Shown: positions 26,022-34,075 of the stretch, piece by piece
Layout: each line of letters opens with the position of its first letter
How positions within the stretch are numbered: position 1 is the first letter of the stretch
Source: JBFGFX01 sp965232455
GTDB lineage: Bacteria > Pseudomonadota > Gammaproteobacteria > Steroidobacterales > Woeseiaceae
Assembly (NCBI GenBank): GCA_965232455.1
Contig: OZ246981.1
Span: 3,658,001-3,722,000 of the forward strand
Direction: 5' to 3'
Length of the DNA stretch: 64,000 bases
Notes under the pieces: generated by a model
Seen by the model: the letters and a program-made list of their open reading frames with translations, nothing else
Told to the model about the DNA's origin: nothing
Database searches by the model: none
Made by a program: the position numbers and the translations under genes

Positions 26022-27641
26022 ATGATACACAGTAAAACCAATGCCCCCTATGCGGTACTTCTGTGTATCGCGGCAGCGCTGTTCGGCTGCTCGCAAGAAC
26101 AGGCGGACACTCCGGCGACGACGGTCGACACGCTCCTGAGCGGCGGCCGGGTATTCGACGGCTCCGGACAACCGGCTCGAATCGCCGACGTCGGGATCAG
26201 CGACGACAGGATCGTTTTTGTCGGTGACGCGAATGCGGCCGGGGTGCGGTCGGATAAGACGGTTGACGTCCGCGGGCGGTGGGTTGCACCGGGATTCATC
26301 GATGCGCACAGTCACGCCGTGCTCGACCGGGAGTACGGCATCGATGCACTGCCGTATTTGCATCAGGGCATCACGTCGGTCGTGTTGGGGCTCGACGGCT
26401 CCGGGACGCCGGACATAGAGGACCGCGTCGCCCAGTGGCGTCGCACCGGCATCGGCGTGAACGGCATGCTGTTCGTGGGTCACGGCGCCATCCGCCGACG
26501 GGTGCTTGGCATGGAAGACCGTGAACCCGACGCCGCGGAGATGGAAGACATGCGCGCGCTCGTGCGCAAGGGCATGGACGAAGGTGCGTTTGGCCTGTCC
26601 ACGGGGCTCTTCTACGTGCCCGGCGCATTTGCCTCCACCGAGGAGGTCATCGACCTCGCAAGGGTCGCGGCCGCATACGAAGGCGCGATATACGACACGC
26701 ACGACCGCGACCTCGGCGCCGTGTATCAGGGGGTGGGCTACGACGCGTCGGTCCGGGAAGCGATACGGATCGGCGAGGAATCCGGGCTGCCGGTCATTTT
26801 CAGTCACTACAATCCGCAGGGTGCGCACAACTACGGCCGCGCGGACGTCGGCGCAAGCTACGTCAACGAAGCGCGCGATCGGGGCGTCGACGTCTGGGCC
26901 GCGCAGCACCCCTATACGGCGACGCAAAGCTCGCTGCGCGCGTACACGATTCCGTACTGGGCGGCCGCGGGCGGCGAGGACACGATGATCCGGCGCTTCG
27001 ACGACGCGCGGACGTCGGCGCAGATCGCCGAGGCAACGGGTGAGATGCTCCGCATTCGCGGGGGCGCCGAGAAGATCCTGTTCGTGGACCCGCGCCCGGA
27101 ACTCAACGGCAAGACCCTGGCCGAGATCGCGGGCGAACGCGAACTGTCGCCGGAGGCGGCCGTGCAGGACGTCCTGCGCGGCGGCAACGCCGCGGTCATG
27201 AATCTGGATTTGTACGATATGAACAACACCCGGCGTCTCGCCAGGGAGCCGTGGATGATGACCTGTACCGACGGCCGTACGCCGAACCCCGGACGCGGCA
27301 TTACGCACCCGCGAACGTTCGGCGCCTTCCCAATGAAGATGCGTCTGTTCGTGTTCGACGAACCGGTGCTGGCCCCGGAATTCGTGATCCGAAGTTTCAC
27401 CGGTCTTGCCGCGGATTTTTATCGCCTCACCGATCGCGGCTACCTGAAGGAAGGGTACGCCGCAGACGTCGTCGTCATCGACCCGGACCGCTATCGGGAC
27501 ACGGCGACGTTTGAACAACCGCGTTCCTACGCGGAAGGTGTCGTCCACTCACTGATCAACGGGACGTTCGCGATCCGCGACGGTGTCCCGACGGGTGCGC
27601 TGGCCGGCAGACCCATCCTCAGGCCATCACATTCGCCGTAG
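26022..27641 (+). CDS. Amidohydrolase, D-aminoacylase (N-acyl-D-amino-acid deacylase) family, lipoprotein
   Basis: A 539-residue amidohydrolase with signal peptide and lipobox (CIAAALFGCSQ). The first metal motif is GFIDAHSHAVLD, preceded by TLLSGGRVFDGSGQPARIADVGI, the usual start of the family. GAFGLSTGLFYVPG and the later SHYNPQGAHNYG segment match D-aminoacylases, followed by a conserved metal-site Asp region (MTCTDGRTPNPGRG) and GYLKEGYAADVVVIDPDRY. It would remove acyl groups from N-acyl-D-amino acids, perhaps during peptidoglycan or D-peptide turnover in the periplasm. The ATG before the signal peptide was used. Confidence 0.88.
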   Translation: MIHSKTNAPYAVLLCIAAALFGCSQEQADTPATTVDTLLSGGRVFDGSGQPARIADVGISDDRIVFVGDANAAGVRSDKTVDVRGRWVAPGFIDAHSHAVLDREYGIDALPYLHQGITSVVLGLDGSGTPDIEDRVAQWRRTGIGVNGMLFVGHGAIRRRVLGMEDREPDAAEMEDMRALVRKGMDEGAFGLSTGLFYVPGAFASTEEVIDLARVAAAYEGAIYDTHDRDLGAVYQGVGYDASVREAIRIGEESGLPVIFSHYNPQGAHNYGRADVGASYVNEARDRGVDVWAAQHPYTATQSSLRAYTIPYWAAAGGEDTMIRRFDDARTSAQIAEATGEMLRIRGGAEKILFVDPRPELNGKTLAEIAGERELSPEAAVQDVLRGGNAAVMNLDLYDMNNTRRLAREPWMMTCTDGRTPNPGRGITHPRTFGAFPMKMRLFVFDEPVLAPEFVIRSFTGLAADFYRLTDRGYLKEGYAADVVVIDPDRYRDTATFEQPRSYAEGVVHSLINGTFAIRDGVPTGALAGRPILRPSHSP

Positions 27642-27736
27642 GGACAAGATGAAATGGTGGCCGCGCCGCCCGACGGCGCGTATGCGTTGATTGCCAACCA
27701 CATGCGCGGCAGCCGACGGAAGGGCAGTGCAACCGC

Positions 27737-27823
27737 ATGCCAGGCTTACTGGCCGAAATCGTTTACGCGCTCCTCGGACTGCTGGGATTATTCGATGCGT
27801 TACGGCAGGTAATCCCGGAGTAA
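27737..27823 (+). CDS. Possible small hydrophobic peptide (28 aa)
   Basis: The 235-bp gap before the large ATPase gene holds a short frame coding a strongly amphipathic or membrane-like peptide: a run LLAEIVYALLGLLGLFDAL within 28 residues and charged ends. Such composition is unusual for random sequence here. The ribosome site is poor (AAGGG about 14 nt upstream). It may equally be chance. Confidence 0.25.
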   Translation: MPGLLAEIVYALLGLLGLFDALRQVIPE

Positions 27824-27876
27824 AAAGACTCACCTATCGCATTCAGCCTATACTGCCGCGTCAACCGGATTAAACC

Positions 27877-30800
27877 ATGAGTAGCCAAGGAACAGCATCG
27901 CCGAGCGTGCTTGGGCGGGAACAGGAACTCGACGCGGTATCGTCGGCTCTGTCGGCGCTGCTCGAGGGAAAGGGTCAGGTCATATTCGTAACCGGTGAAT
28001 CCGGCATCGGCAAAACGACGCTCGCACGCGCCGTTGCCGACGCAGCGGACGGGCGCGGACTGCCGGTCTTTTGGGGTTTCGCCTGGGAATCGGACGGCGC
28101 GCCGGCCTACTGGCCGTGGACTCAGCTTCTCGGCGACATCGTTCGGCGTCTCGAACCCGACGCGGAAATCGTCGAAAAGGTGGAACAGATCCTGCCGCAG
28201 CCGGCGGGCTCCGAGGATCTGAATCTCAATCCCGAACAGGCTCGTTTCATGCTCCTGGAAGCGGTACGCGGCCTGTTGGCGAACGTTAGCCGCCAATCGC
28301 CGATTGTGCTGATTTTTGAAGACCTGCACGCCGCGGACAGCGACACGCTGCACATGCTGCATTACGTCGCCCGCCACGTCCGCGGGATGCCGGTTCTGCT
28401 GTGCGGAACCTTGCGGGACGCGGACGCCCGCGTGTCGTCGGGAACGGAACCGCTGTGGCGTAGCGTTCGCGACGCCAAGGTCCTGAGTCTTTCGAGACTC
28501 ACGCTTGAACAGATACAGGAGTATCTGCGGCGGCGCGGAATCGCGTCGCCCGACGACGAGTTCGTGAATACGCTGGTGAACACGACCTCCGGCAACCCGC
28601 TGTTCGTTGCCGAATTGACGGATCTGCTCACCCGGGAGCCGCACGCCGACATCGAGGCGATCCGCATGCCCGATTCCATCCAGCAGGTCATCCATCAGCA
28701 GCTTCGGCTGCTCCCGGAAGAGACCGCAGACGCGTTGACGCGCGCATCGGTTCTCGGCCGCCGATTTGGCGTCGACATATTGGCCGATTTGATCGACACC
28801 GGGCAACCGGCATTGGCCGAGATCCTCCAACCCGCCGTCGAGACGGAGTTCGTACGGCGAACGTCGGATCAAAGGCTCGAATTCACACACGTGCTGTTTC
28901 GCGACGTGCTGTATCAGAGTATCGAGCCTGCCACGCGCGAGACGCTGCATCGGCGCCGCGCCGGGCAGCTCAGGAGACGCATCGATGCCGACGATTCCGA
29001 TCGCTGGGCGGAACTCGCGATTCATCTCGGCGCCGCCGGTGAAGACCAGCGCAACGACACCGTGGCTGCGTGGCGCGAAGCCGGCCGGCGTGCGCAGGAG
29101 CGGCTTGCGTTCGACGAAGCGATCAAGTCCTATGAGCGCGCGCTGGACAGCTTCGCCCAGGGACCGCGCTTTGTGCCGCAGGACCGCTGCCGCCTGGTGC
29201 TGGATCTTGCCGATGCGATGCTGGCGCAAGGCAACGTCGAAGCCGGCCGGCAGCGCTGCCGCGAGGCGTTCGACATTGCCCGGACGTTGGAGGAACCGCA
29301 GCTCATGACCGCGGCGGCGCTGACTTACGGCGGCGTTTTTGTCGTCGCCAAAGTCGATGCGGAGCTGGTTGCCATGCTGACGGAATGCCTGCAGCAGCTT
29401 CCGGAAGAGGACACGGCAAGTCGGGCAAGGGTTGCCGCCCGGCTGGCCGCCGCGAAGCAACCGGCGCCCGATCCGACCACACCCATGCAGATGGCCAGAG
29501 AGGCTATCGCACTCGCGCGCAAGAGCGACGACGAACGTGTCGTTTACGACGTATTAAAATCGGCCGTTTCGGCGCTCATGGATTTTGCACCCGTCGACGA
29601 GGTGATGGCCCTGAACGGCGAGGTCAGCCAGCTTGCCCGTAAGTACAAAAACGTCCCGGATCAGTTCCGCAGCTATTTGCGACTGATGATGGAGGCGAGC
29701 GAACTCGGCGACCGAAGGGAGATGGACTACTTCATCGACGGCTGCGAGCGTATCGCGACGCGCATCAATCTGCCGCACTACCAGTGGCGGGTCGCGTCGG
29801 CGCGCGCCATGCAGGCCACGATCGAGGGAAACTTCGCCGGGGCCTGTAAACTCCTTGCGGATGCGGAGAAGCTGGCGCGCACCGCCGGGGACGCCAGCGC
29901 CGGCCTCACGCTGCCCATCCAGCGTTTTGCGATCCTCTACGAATGGGATTCGCCCATGGCCACCCCTATCGAAGTGATTGACGAGCAGCTTTCCGCCGTG
30001 TTCAAAATGCTGCCGGACGCTGAAACCTATGCGCGGCCGATGTTCGCGAGTTTTGCTTACCGGACGGGCGAAACGGACTCGGGACAGTCGATTCTGGACG
30101 GCGACATCGTCGAGCGGCTGTTCGCCGGGAACGATCGTTTCTGCGTCGCCAGGCTGGCGGAGGTTGCCATCGACAAAGGCGACCTCGACCTGGCAAGACG
30201 GGCCTACGACGCGTTGCTCCCTTACCGGGACCACTGCTCGACGATGGGCCTGATGGGCACGCATTGGAGCGGCCCGGTGGCGTATTCCCTGGGGCAGATC
30301 GCCGCGGCGCTCGCCGAGCACGAACAGGCAGGCGCGTTTTTCGATCACGCCCTACAAATCGCCCGCCGCATGCGCGCGGAACCGTCGATCGCGCGGATTC
30401 ACGAAAGCATCGCCGCACTCGCCCGGGAACGGGGTGACCGGGAGAGTTTCCGCAAGCACTCGCAACTCGCGGACGCCCTGTTCCGAAAACTCGGTCTTCG
30501 TCGGACGAGAAATGTCGCGATCGATGAAACGCAACCGGTCGTACCGGCGGCCACGGGCGCCGAGGAGTTCTCGCTGCAGTGCGACGGCGACGTATGGCGC
30601 GTCAGCTTTCGCGGTAAATCGGCGCTCATCCGCAGCGCAAAGGGCCTGAACATGCTGGCGCGGTTGGTCGCAAAGCCCGACGTCGAAATCCACGTGCTCG
30701 ATCTCACCGGGGACGGTAAAGAACCGGCGGTGGATACCGGAGACGCCGGACCGGCGCTCGACGACCGGGCCCGCAGCGAATACCGCCGGCGCGTCGCCGA

Positions 30801-31080
30801 ACTCGAAGACGAACTCGAAGAGGCGGAGAGCTGCGGCGACCCGGGCCGGGCCGATGCGGCCCGCGCCGAACTCGATTTCATCGCCGGCGAGCTGTCGCGG
30901 GCCTTCGGCCTCGGCGGACGCCGGCGGGCCGCCGGATCGGCGGCCGAACGAGCCAGAATCAACGTCCGGCGGCGCGTCAAAGACGCAATCCGGCGTATCG
31001 ACGAACAGCTGCCCGGCGCAGGCCGTTACCTGGAAAGCACCGTAAAAACGGGACTTTATTGCCGCTACGCGCCAATGTGA
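27877..31080 (+). CDS. Large STAND-type AAA ATPase (LuxR-like regulator family without LuxR HTH)
   Basis: A 1067-residue signal-transduction ATPase. It starts with a GREQELDAV box, Walker A GESGIGKTT (40-48) and Walker B IVLIFEDLHAAD (143-154). A winged-helix/arm part follows (about 230-370), then a long TPR-like helical middle (about 390-880). The C-terminal ~170 residues are a recurring family domain: LQCDGDVWRVSFRGKSALIRSAKGLNMLARLV, a helical Glu/Arg-rich stretch, GSAAERARINVRRRVKDAIRRI and a final TGLYCRYAP; the start resembles a winged-helix output domain. No LuxR helix-turn-helix is seen. Target and ligand unknown. Confidence 0.85.
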   Translation: MSSQGTASPSVLGREQELDAVSSALSALLEGKGQVIFVTGESGIGKTTLARAVADAADGRGLPVFWGFAWESDGAPAYWPWTQLLGDIVRRLEPDAEIVEKVEQILPQPAGSEDLNLNPEQARFMLLEAVRGLLANVSRQSPIVLIFEDLHAADSDTLHMLHYVARHVRGMPVLLCGTLRDADARVSSGTEPLWRSVRDAKVLSLSRLTLEQIQEYLRRRGIASPDDEFVNTLVNTTSGNPLFVAELTDLLTREPHADIEAIRMPDSIQQVIHQQLRLLPEETADALTRASVLGRRFGVDILADLIDTGQPALAEILQPAVETEFVRRTSDQRLEFTHVLFRDVLYQSIEPATRETLHRRRAGQLRRRIDADDSDRWAELAIHLGAAGEDQRNDTVAAWREAGRRAQERLAFDEAIKSYERALDSFAQGPRFVPQDRCRLVLDLADAMLAQGNVEAGRQRCREAFDIARTLEEPQLMTAAALTYGGVFVVAKVDAELVAMLTECLQQLPEEDTASRARVAARLAAAKQPAPDPTTPMQMAREAIALARKSDDERVVYDVLKSAVSALMDFAPVDEVMALNGEVSQLARKYKNVPDQFRSYLRLMMEASELGDRREMDYFIDGCERIATRINLPHYQWRVASARAMQATIEGNFAGACKLLADAEKLARTAGDASAGLTLPIQRFAILYEWDSPMATPIEVIDEQLSAVFKMLPDAETYARPMFASFAYRTGETDSGQSILDGDIVERLFAGNDRFCVARLAEVAIDKGDLDLARRAYDALLPYRDHCSTMGLMGTHWSGPVAYSLGQIAAALAEHEQAGAFFDHALQIARRMRAEPSIARIHESIAALARERGDRESFRKHSQLADALFRKLGLRRTRNVAIDETQPVVPAATGAEEFSLQCDGDVWRVSFRGKSALIRSAKGLNMLARLVAKPDVEIHVLDLTGDGKEPAVDTGDAGPALDDRARSEYRRRVAELEDELEEAESCGDPGRADAARAELDFIAGELSRAFGLGGRRRAAGSAAERARINVRRRVKDAIRRIDEQLPGAGRYLESTVKTGLYCRYAPM

Positions 31081-31210
31081 CCCGGCGCGGAACATTGTTC
31101 CTCCAATAGTTACGCCTCTCGGATCATGAGCGGCCGGGTGGCCGCCGTGCCGCTGCCGGTGCGACTCGAACCGGCGGCGCCGATTTCAACGATTATCGGA
31201 GGAACGAAAC

Positions 31211-31978
31211 ATGTTGGAACATCTCGAAACGGTCACGATCGGCCTGATACCGGCGCTGATTGTCGTCGATCTCCTCATCAGGGGCCGCAAACACGACTCA
31301 ACCCGGTTCTGGCGCGTGCGCGCCACCGTCGTTACGGTCGCTATTTTCTACTTCGCCGGTTACGTCGCGGTGTTATGGGGCACGCTGCTCGGCGATTTTC
31401 ACCTCTTCGACGGCAGCGGGCTGGGCACCTGGGGCGGCGCGGCGCTGGGCATCCTCGTCTACCAGTTCCTGCACTATTGGTACCATCGCGCGGCGCACGA
31501 ATTTGACTGGCTTTGGTACGCCGGCCATCAGATGCATCACAGCGCGGAAAGCCTGGACGCGTTCGGCGCATTTTACCAGCACCCGTTCGATGCTTTCATG
31601 TTCACGACGCTGGGCAGTCTGGTGTTCTTCCCCCTACTTGGCCTCACGGTCGAAGCCGGCGTCATCGGCGCGTTTTTCCTGACGTTTAACGCGATGTTCC
31701 AGCACATGAGCATCCGGACCCCGCGCTGGTTGGGTTACCTCATCCAGCGACCGGAAAGTCACAGCGTCCACCACGGGCGTGGCATCCATCGCTACAACTA
31801 TTCGGACCTGCCGCTTTGGGACATGGTCTTCGGCACCTTCCGCAACCCGGAAGAATTTCAAAGTGAACAGGGCTTTTACAAAGGCGCGTCGGAGCGGATT
31901 CCGGAGATGCTGGCGATGCGCGACGTCAGCACGCCCCGCAAGAACGGGGAACCGGAGGGAACACAGGCCGCAACCTAG
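31211..31978 (+). CDS. Sterol desaturase / fatty acid hydroxylase family membrane protein
   Basis: A 255-residue di-iron membrane enzyme with the full set of histidine clusters: HYWYHRAAH, HQMHH and HSVHHGRGIH, plus another His in NAMFQHMSIRTP. About four hydrophobic segments anchor it. Family members hydroxylate or desaturate sterols, fatty acyl chains, ether lipids or carotenoids. GGAGG lies 7 nt before the ATG. Nearby genes for an esterase and a ceramidase-like protein suggest a lipid substrate, but this is only context. Confidence 0.88.
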   Translation: MLEHLETVTIGLIPALIVVDLLIRGRKHDSTRFWRVRATVVTVAIFYFAGYVAVLWGTLLGDFHLFDGSGLGTWGGAALGILVYQFLHYWYHRAAHEFDWLWYAGHQMHHSAESLDAFGAFYQHPFDAFMFTTLGSLVFFPLLGLTVEAGVIGAFFLTFNAMFQHMSIRTPRWLGYLIQRPESHSVHHGRGIHRYNYSDLPLWDMVFGTFRNPEEFQSEQGFYKGASERIPEMLAMRDVSTPRKNGEPEGTQAAT

Positions 31979-32055
31979 CGCCGGGGCGACCGCGAAGAAA
32001 CCGACCCGTTTGTGCCATACTCGACCCGGTTGCAAACGTCAACGCGAGACGAGCC

Positions 32056-33009
32056 GTGCGATCGATCCTGCTACGAACGATGGTCAGCTTACTGGCATGC
32101 GCCGTGTCGGCCGCTGCGCTCGGCGCAACGGCCGACACGCCGCAAGCACGTGAGGAAATCGAGAAATACGACGGACCGTATCCCGCGGACCGGATCATGG
32201 ACCTACGGGCAATTTACAAGGTGCACCTCAGGGACGCCGGTTTCGCGACGTCCGACGCGGTGCGCGACCTGCGCTACGGCCCGCACGAGCGACAGCGTCT
32301 CGACGTCCTGAGCCCGAAATCGCCGAGCCGCGTTGCGATGCCGGTACTGATCTTCGTCCACGGCGGCGGCTTCGTCCGCGGCAACAGGAGCGACGGAGAG
32401 ATATTCGACAACGTCCTGAATTTCTTTACGCGCCACGGCGTGTTGGGAATAAATGCGACCTACAGACTCGCACCGGAATACACGTTCCCGGCGGCGGCCG
32501 AAGACGTCCGTGACATTGTCGCATGGGTTCGGGAAAACGCCGCGAAGCACGGCGGCGACCCGGACAGGATATTTCTGATGGGACACTCGGCCGGCGCGGT
32601 GCACGTAGCGTCCTACACGTTCATGGAGGAACTGCAGCCGCAAGACGGCAACGACGGATTGCGGGGTTCCATCCTGTTGTCGGGCATATACGGACTCGAA
32701 AACGTCGGCGCGTCCGGCCACGTCTATTTCGGCGACGATCCCGAGACCCTGGCCGGGCGCACGCCGCTGGCGCAAATCGAGGGCCGCAAGGTGCCGCTGT
32801 TCGTCATCGACGCCGAGTACGACCCGGTAATCATGCAGAAGTCCGCCGTGGCGCTGATGGGCGCGATCTGCGATCGCGACGGAAAATGCCCGCGCCACAA
32901 GCAGATTGCGGGGCATAACCACTATTCAATGACCTATCACATCAACACGCTCGACGATTCGATCGCGAGCGATATCCTCGAGTTTATTGTCGACCTGAGC
33001 CGCGAATAA
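32056..33009 (+). CDS. Alpha/beta hydrolase, esterase/lipase (HSL-like), exported
   Basis: A 317-residue hydrolase with an N-terminal signal peptide (MVSLLACAVSAAALGATA) preceded by eight residues from a GTG start; the internal ATG at residue 9 is an alternative start. The HGGG oxyanion box (FVHGGGFVRGN), the nucleophile elbow GHSAG, the acid in DAEYDP and the catalytic His in IAGHNHYS follow in the normal order. It resembles hormone-sensitive-lipase-type carboxylesterases. It probably acts on small acyl esters in the periplasm. It starts 77 bp after the desaturase gene and 26 bp before the next gene, so the three may be co-expressed. Confidence 0.85.
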   Translation: MRSILLRTMVSLLACAVSAAALGATADTPQAREEIEKYDGPYPADRIMDLRAIYKVHLRDAGFATSDAVRDLRYGPHERQRLDVLSPKSPSRVAMPVLIFVHGGGFVRGNRSDGEIFDNVLNFFTRHGVLGINATYRLAPEYTFPAAAEDVRDIVAWVRENAAKHGGDPDRIFLMGHSAGAVHVASYTFMEELQPQDGNDGLRGSILLSGIYGLENVGASGHVYFGDDPETLAGRTPLAQIEGRKVPLFVIDAEYDPVIMQKSAVALMGAICDRDGKCPRHKQIAGHNHYSMTYHINTLDDSIASDILEFIVDLSRE

Positions 33010-33035
33010 CCCTGAACCGCAATGAACGGTCCATC

Positions 33036-33833
33036 GTGACGTACAGAGAGTGGCTTCTTGCGAGTATCGTCGCGGCCACGATCGCGACCGTCTACGTCTT
33101 CTTTGACGCGGTCCCGCAGTACCCCAGCTACTTCCGTTTGAGCGATTCGCGCGTCTTCCTCGGCATACCGAATGCGCTGAACGTCCTGTCCAACCTGCCC
33201 TACCTCGTCGTCGGAGCCCTCGGTATGATCGAAATTGGCCGTTGGGGCAAAGACGGCGGACCGACGGCCCATGGAGTGTTCTACCGGGTGGTCTTCCTCG
33301 GTTTCATGATGACGGCGTTCGGCTCCGCGTACTTTCACTGGGCGCCCACCCGGGACACCCTGGTTTGGGACCGACTGCCGATGACCATCCTGTTCATGGG
33401 GTTTTTCGCCTCCGTCATCGCCGAATTGCGCAGCCCGAAAGCCGCCCGTCGGCTCCTGCCCGTGCTATTGATCATCGGGGTGGGCAGCGTCCTCCACTGG
33501 GGCTGGACGGAGAGCAGCGGTCGAGGCGATCTTCGCGCCTACGGACTGGTCCAGTTTCTGCCGATTGTCCTGATCCTGACGATGCTGGGGCTCTACCGCC
33601 GGCCGCCAGCCTATGCGGAAACAGTTGCTTACCTCGTTTTTTGTTACGCCGCGGCCAAGTTTTTCGAGCATTTCGATCAGGAAATTCACGCGGCGCTCGG
33701 CATCGTCAGCGGGCACTCGCTAAAACACCTGATTTCGGGAATCAGCGGCGTGTTTCTCCTGCTCTGGCTGCGACAACGCCGCCATTTCCGGGACACGCCG
33801 GCCGATTCAGCATGCGTACAGCCCGGTGCGTGA
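33036..33833 (+). CDS. CREST-superfamily (ceramidase-like) membrane hydrolase
   Basis: A 265-residue protein with about seven membrane spans. The CREST metal-site residues are visible: a Ser and His in FGSAYFHWAPTRDTLVWDRLPM together with Asp, and a His-x3-His in the last helix (SGHSLKHLISG). The superfamily includes alkaline ceramidases, PAQR receptors and Per1, all thought to be Zn-dependent amide or ester hydrolases in membranes. The start is GTG; an upstream ATG in another frame runs into a stop. Substrate unknown; an N-acyl lipid is likely. Confidence 0.8.
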   Translation: MTYREWLLASIVAATIATVYVFFDAVPQYPSYFRLSDSRVFLGIPNALNVLSNLPYLVVGALGMIEIGRWGKDGGPTAHGVFYRVVFLGFMMTAFGSAYFHWAPTRDTLVWDRLPMTILFMGFFASVIAELRSPKAARRLLPVLLIIGVGSVLHWGWTESSGRGDLRAYGLVQFLPIVLILTMLGLYRRPPAYAETVAYLVFCYAAAKFFEHFDQEIHAALGIVSGHSLKHLISGISGVFLLLWLRQRRHFRDTPADSACVQPGA

Positions 33834-33848
33834 ATAATGGAATTATTC
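33832..33848. promoter_or_regulatory. Inverted repeat at start of prkA leader
   Basis: GAATAAT and ATTATTC flank GGA, overlapping the stop codon of the ceramidase-like gene. A second dyad, TAACA-AC-TGTTA, lies at 33893-33904. Both fall in the 242-bp gap upstream of prkA and could be operator sites or a weak end of the upstream transcript. Confidence 0.35.
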
Positions 33849-34075
33849 TGGAAAGCCTAAGGTCTATAGTATGGGCGAACGCTGCCTTATGTTAACAACT
33901 GTTAGCTGTGTCACGTTTTCATCCGGGCGCTCTCTGTAATCTTTAACTCGGCGCAATGGCAGCACTGAGGCGCGCGAGATTGGCTGTAAGCATGAAATGA
34001 TTCAGAAACAAATCGGTAGGGAGCATTGTTCGCATTGTTGTTGTAAATCGACTTTACGTTAGCAGGAGGAAGATT

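Noticed and set aside
25944..27548. 534-codon open frame antisense to the D-aminoacylase-like gene
   Set aside because: No domain, signal or ribosome site; the plus strand encodes a complete amidohydrolase with metal motifs.
33957..33972. Possible sigma54 -24/-12 site (TGGCA...GGC) upstream of prkA
   Set aside because: Spacing of GG and GC fits, but the -12 half (AGGC) lacks the TTGC consensus, so chance is more likely.
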